The translations under genes were made by a program, and so were the position numbers. From Streptococcus sp. k-402 (GTDB taxonomy: Bacteria; Bacillota; Bacilli; Lactobacillales; Streptococcaceae), in the NCBI RefSeq assembly GCF_013277515.1, contig NZ_VMNB01000004.1:203741-267740 (forward strand): DNA of 64,000 nt, written 5' to 3'. Below the pieces are notes generated by a model, which saw nothing but the letters and a program-made list of their open reading frames with translations, did not search any database and was not told the DNA's origin. Of this stretch, positions 61,445 to 64,000 are shown one piece after another (position 1 is the stretch's first letter; every line of letters begins with the position of its first letter).

Positions 61445-61690
61445 TAAAAATCCCCACGCAAAATAACTTGCGTGAGGACGAAATTCGCGGTGCCACCTCA
61501 ATTATAGGATTTCTCCTATCTCTCATGCCTGTCTCAGAAACCTCCTGTAACAGGCTGTGCGATAAAGGGCACTCCCTTGAGAATTATGTTTTCTTCTCTC
61601 GTTTCAGATGGACCCAACCTTACAGCTTTCTCTGCTTGTTTCCAGCAACCACAAGCTCTCTGTGAGAGAAAAGACTGTAATTTTTCCATC
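61445..61690 (-). promoter_or_regulatory. Trp T-box leader of the trp operon
   Basis: On the minus strand stem I is GATGGA-AAAA-TTACAG with CTGTAA-GGTTGGG-TCCATC. The specifier loop presents TGG (61614-61616), the tryptophan codon. The T-box bulge AATTGAGGTGGCACCGCG is at 61487-61504 and the terminator stem CCTCACGCAAG...CGTGGGGA with a T-run at 61446-61480. Uncharged tRNA-Trp would favour antitermination. It begins just after the stop codon of the second trpB. Confidence 0.92.
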
Positions 61691-61692
61691 TA

Positions 61693-62871
61693 TTATTTTT
61701 TAGCTTCTAGATAGTCTGCAATCGCAGCTACGTCCTTGTCTCCACGACCAGAGACATTGATGATGATAATGTCGTCTTTACTTAGTTTCGGTGCACGTTT
61801 AACTGCTTCTGCGATAGCGTGTGAGCTTTCAATCGCTGGGATAATCCCTTCAGTCTTGCTGAGAAGGAGGAGAGCCTGAACAGCTTCTTCATCCGTCGCA
61901 GCCACATATTCCACGCGACCTGAATCTTTGAAGTAGGCGTGTTCTGGGCCAACCCCTGGATAGTCCAATCCAGCTGAGATAGAGTAAACTGGAGCTAGCT
62001 CTCCATCTTCCTTAAAGACTGCATAAGTCTTCATGCCGTCGACAATTCCGATACTACCTTTTGTCATAGTAGCTGCGTGCTTGTCTGTGTCAAGTCCATG
62101 ACCAGCAGCTTCGACTCCAACCAATTTAACTTCTTCATCAGCCACATACTGAGAAAAAGCACCAATAGCATTGGAACCACCACCTACACAGGCAATAACG
62201 TAGTCTGGTAAACGACCTTCTTTTTCTAAGATTTGACGGCGAGATTCTTCACTGATGACCTTTTGGAACTCATGAACAATGGTTGGATATGGGTGAGGTC
62301 CCACAGCAGATCCCAGAACATAAAAGGCTTCAAGGTCATTCATCCATGCTCCAAAGGCTGCATCAACCGCATCTTTGAGGGTGCGAGTCCCTGTTTCAAC
62401 TGCGTGAACAGTTGCTCCCATCATCTCCATACGGAAAACATTGAGACGTTGACGTTCCACATCCTCTGCTCCCATGTAGACATCACAAGCCATACCAAAC
62501 TTAGCTGCAGCCGCTGCTGTCGCAACACCGTGCTGACCAGCTCCTGTTTCTGCGATTACTCGTTTTTTACCCATGCGTTTAGCCAAAAGAATTTGTCCTA
62601 AAACATTGTTGAGCTTGTGAGAACCAAGGTGGTTAAGGTCTTCGCGCTTGAGATAAATCTTAGCGCCACCTAGGTGGTCTGTCAAACTTTCCGCAAAATA
62701 GAGCGGTGTTTCGCGACCTGAATAGTCCTTTAAGTAATGGCGAAATTCTGCCAAAAATTCTGGATCATCCTTGTACTTGTCAAATGTCACTTCCAACTCA
62801 TCCAACAAAGCCTGAATCGGCTCCGGTACAAAACTACCACCAAATTGTCCAAAATAACCTTTAGTTGTCAT
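61693..62871 (-). CDS. trpB: Second tryptophan synthase beta chain
   Basis: 392 residues from ATG 62871 ([20 protein letters not shown]), preceded by GAGGAAAATTTTA. PLP lysine motif is [12 protein letters not shown], catalytic glutamate [20 protein letters not shown] present, so it looks active. It is homologous over its whole length to trpB in the operon but differs at many positions, so it is not a recent duplicate. It stands alone with no trpA and has its own Trp T-box. Confidence 0.95.
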   Translation of the reverse strand: MTTKGYFGQFGGSFVPEPIQALLDELEVTFDKYKDDPEFLAEFRHYLKDYSGRETPLYFAESLTDHLGGAKIYLKREDLNHLGSHKLNNVLGQILLAKRMGKKRVIAETGAGQHGVATAAAAAKFGMACDVYMGAEDVERQRLNVFRMEMMGATVHAVETGTRTLKDAVDAAFGAWMNDLEAFYVLGSAVGPHPYPTIVHEFQKVISEESRRQILEKEGRLPDYVIACVGGGSNAIGAFSQYVADEEVKLVGVEAAGHGLDTDKHAATMTKGSIGIVDGMKTYAVFKEDGELAPVYSISAGLDYPGVGPEHAYFKDSGRVEYVAATDEEAVQALLLLSKTEGIIPAIESSHAIAEAVKRAPKLSKDDIIIINVSGRGDKDVAAIADYLEAKK

Positions 62872-62904
62872 AAAATTTTCCTCTTTCAGTATTGATTTCA
62901 AGAT

Positions 62905-63159
62905 ATGAAAAAAGCCCACACACAGAATATACTTCCATGTGAGGGCGTTGGTAACGCGGTGCCACCTCAATTATAAAGGGACTATCCCTTTACATCTCTG
63001 CCTTGTCTAACAACAAGTTGCACTGTAAGGTGTGCGCACCGAATTTTCATTGTTTCAAATTCATTTTTAAAATCAGCCCACTTTCACTACTTCCAACCAC
63101 CTGTTCACAATCACCACAGGCTCCCTGAAGATCAAAAATAGTTACTTTTCTGATTTGTT
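62905..63159 (-). promoter_or_regulatory. Trp T-box leader of the lone trpB
   Basis: Bulge AATTGAGGTGGCACCGCG (62955-62972), terminator GCCCTCACA...TGTGTGGGC with T6 (62908-62947). Stem I closes with AATCAG/CTGATT, and the loop on its 3' side holds TGG (63078-63080) followed by G, the tryptophan specifier as in the trpE leader. Confidence 0.9.
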
Positions 63160-63165
63160 GAACTT

Positions 63166-63194
63166 ATTTTAATACTTTGTTTTTTCTTTGTCAA
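63166..63194 (-). promoter_or_regulatory. Promoter of the trpB T-box unit
   Basis: On the minus strand TTGACA (63189-63194), 17 bases, TAAAAT (63166-63171). The rest of the gap to 63381 shows no gene. Confidence 0.75.
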
Positions 63195-63381
63195 GACTTT
63201 TTTACGATTTTTTTGAAAGATGTGTGATTCGAATGTGATAATGTCTTTAGTAAATCGAACGTGAAAATGTCCCACTTGTTAGAAATTGGATCCAACTCAA
63301 TAGAAACTGAATAGATGCTAAACAGAACTTACTTTAGAACACTCCATCTTTTCCATTAGGATTTTCAAGAATTAAACAATA

Positions 63382-64000
63382 CTAGAAACTCTGTCTCCTA
63401 ACAAGTTTAGTAGAAACTTCAACAGATGTGACACTTTCCCCCTTTATAATTGCTAATACCCCTTCAATCATTTCTTGAGCTAATTTAACATAATTAGGAG
63501 AAATTGTAGATAAAGCAGGAGTGTAATACTGTGAAATTGGAATATTATCAAATCCAACAACGGATATATTATCCGGAATCGCTATTCCTTTTTCGTAACA
63601 CGCACGAATTAGTCCCTGAACTTTTTCATCGCCTGAAACAAATATAATATCTGGATAATTTCCAAAAGACAAATCATTCACAGCAAAGGAATAAACTGAC
63701 TCTATTGTAGTTAAACCATAAACTACCTTCAAATCCATAGAATAATTATTATCCTTTAAAAAAGTTCTCACTCCTCTCTCTCGATCCTTATTTACATAAG
63801 ACTCACCTCCCATAAGTAACCACATATCTTTAAAATTCTTTTCCAAAACTACTTTCATCATATCATAAGTAGCTTGAAAGTTATTGTTAGATACGTAAAC
63901 TACTCCAGGTGTTTGAGACTCTCCAAAGACAATGAAAGGCATATTATTTTTCTTTAAATATTGGATTCGAATATCATTCTCCCCCTCATAAAAGACAATC
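63382..64000 (-). CDS. LacI-family transcriptional regulator, C-terminal part
   Basis: The frame stays open to the right edge, so the gene begins outside the window. What is seen is the periplasmic-binding-like effector domain: NNMPFIVFGES, then GESYVNKDRERGVRTFL, FVSGDEKVQGLI, NISVVGFDNIPISQYY and LSTISPNYVKLAQ. The DNA-binding head is not visible. It probably controls a sugar locus further right. Confidence 0.9.
   Translation of the reverse strand, partial: IVFYEGENDIRIQYLKKNNMPFIVFGESQTPGVVYVSNNNFQATYDMMKVVLEKNFKDMWLLMGGESYVNKDRERGVRTFLKDNNYSMDLKVVYGLTTIESVYSFAVNDLSFGNYPDIIFVSGDEKVQGLIRACYEKGIAIPDNISVVGFDNIPISQYYTPALSTISPNYVKLAQEMIEGVLAIIKGESVTSVEVSTKLVRRQSF

Overview
The window looks like a chromosomal segment of a mitis-group Streptococcus (S. 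mitis, S. pneumoniae or a very close relative). The evidence is gene content and order: nanA-axe1-recG-alr-acpS-aroG-aroG-secA, der-dnaI-dnaB-nrdR, trxA...aquaporin...pepF-rsmE-prmA, rarA-6S RNA, and cclA next to trpABFCDGE. BOX-type repeats, a competence cin-box and a CiaR-like site agree with this. The sialidase at the left edge ends in choline-binding repeats instead of continuing to a sortase signal, which I associate more with S. mitis than with typical pneumococcus. I cannot settle the species.

Layout. 1-5136: sialidase NanA (minus strand, runs off the left edge), knocked out of frame here by a 12-G homopolymer, then a small membrane protein and acetyl-xylan esterase Axe1. 5271-5788: a 259-bp tandem duplication carrying two copies of an unannotated 20-residue peptide gene, each with its own promoter and CiaR-like direct repeat. 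5712-13904: recG, alr, acpS, two DAHP synthases and secA. 14050-18032: an accessory locus with an Rgg-type regulator facing a 36-residue WxW peptide gene, a secreted small protein and an ABC exporter. 18254-23260: der, nitroreductase, dnaI, dnaB, nrdR. 23400-27660: GntR/ABC operon, lrgAB, and a MarR regulator whose inverted-repeat operator appears at its own promoter and before the DUF4649/trxA pair. 27743-30177: queCDEF (queuosine precursor preQ1 synthesis) behind a structured attenuator-like leader. 30387-40120: aquaporin, acetoin reductase, HxlR/NTF2 pair, pepF, rsmE, prmA, GNAT, NUDIX, a broken M50 protease gene, DUF3013. 40236-41844: rarA, 6S RNA, tRNA-Lys. 42065-45323: an Rrf2 regulator with a three-gene oxidoreductase/hydrolase operon. 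45620-53559: a sulfated-sugar island. 53682-61097: GNAT, cclA and the trp operon. 61445-64000: a Trp T-box, a second trpB with its own Trp T-box, and the start-less end of a LacI-type regulator.

How genes work together. The most interesting accessory systems are: (1) the Rgg/WxW-peptide/secreted-protein/ABC locus, which reads as a self-contained quorum-sensing and export system; (2) the sulfated-sugar island, in which a ROK regulator faces DUF7916, PTS IIB, IIA, IIC, a cytoplasmic sulfatase, its formylglycine-generating enzyme and a TauE-type exporter, implying import with phosphorylation, desulfation inside the cell and export of the anion; (3) two Trp T-boxes in series, the upstream one controlling a lone extra TrpB and the downstream one the trpEGDCFBA operon. 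Four long inverted-repeat elements with shared cores and two BOX elements sit in intergenic gaps. No rRNA, CRISPR array, prophage or intact insertion sequence was seen.
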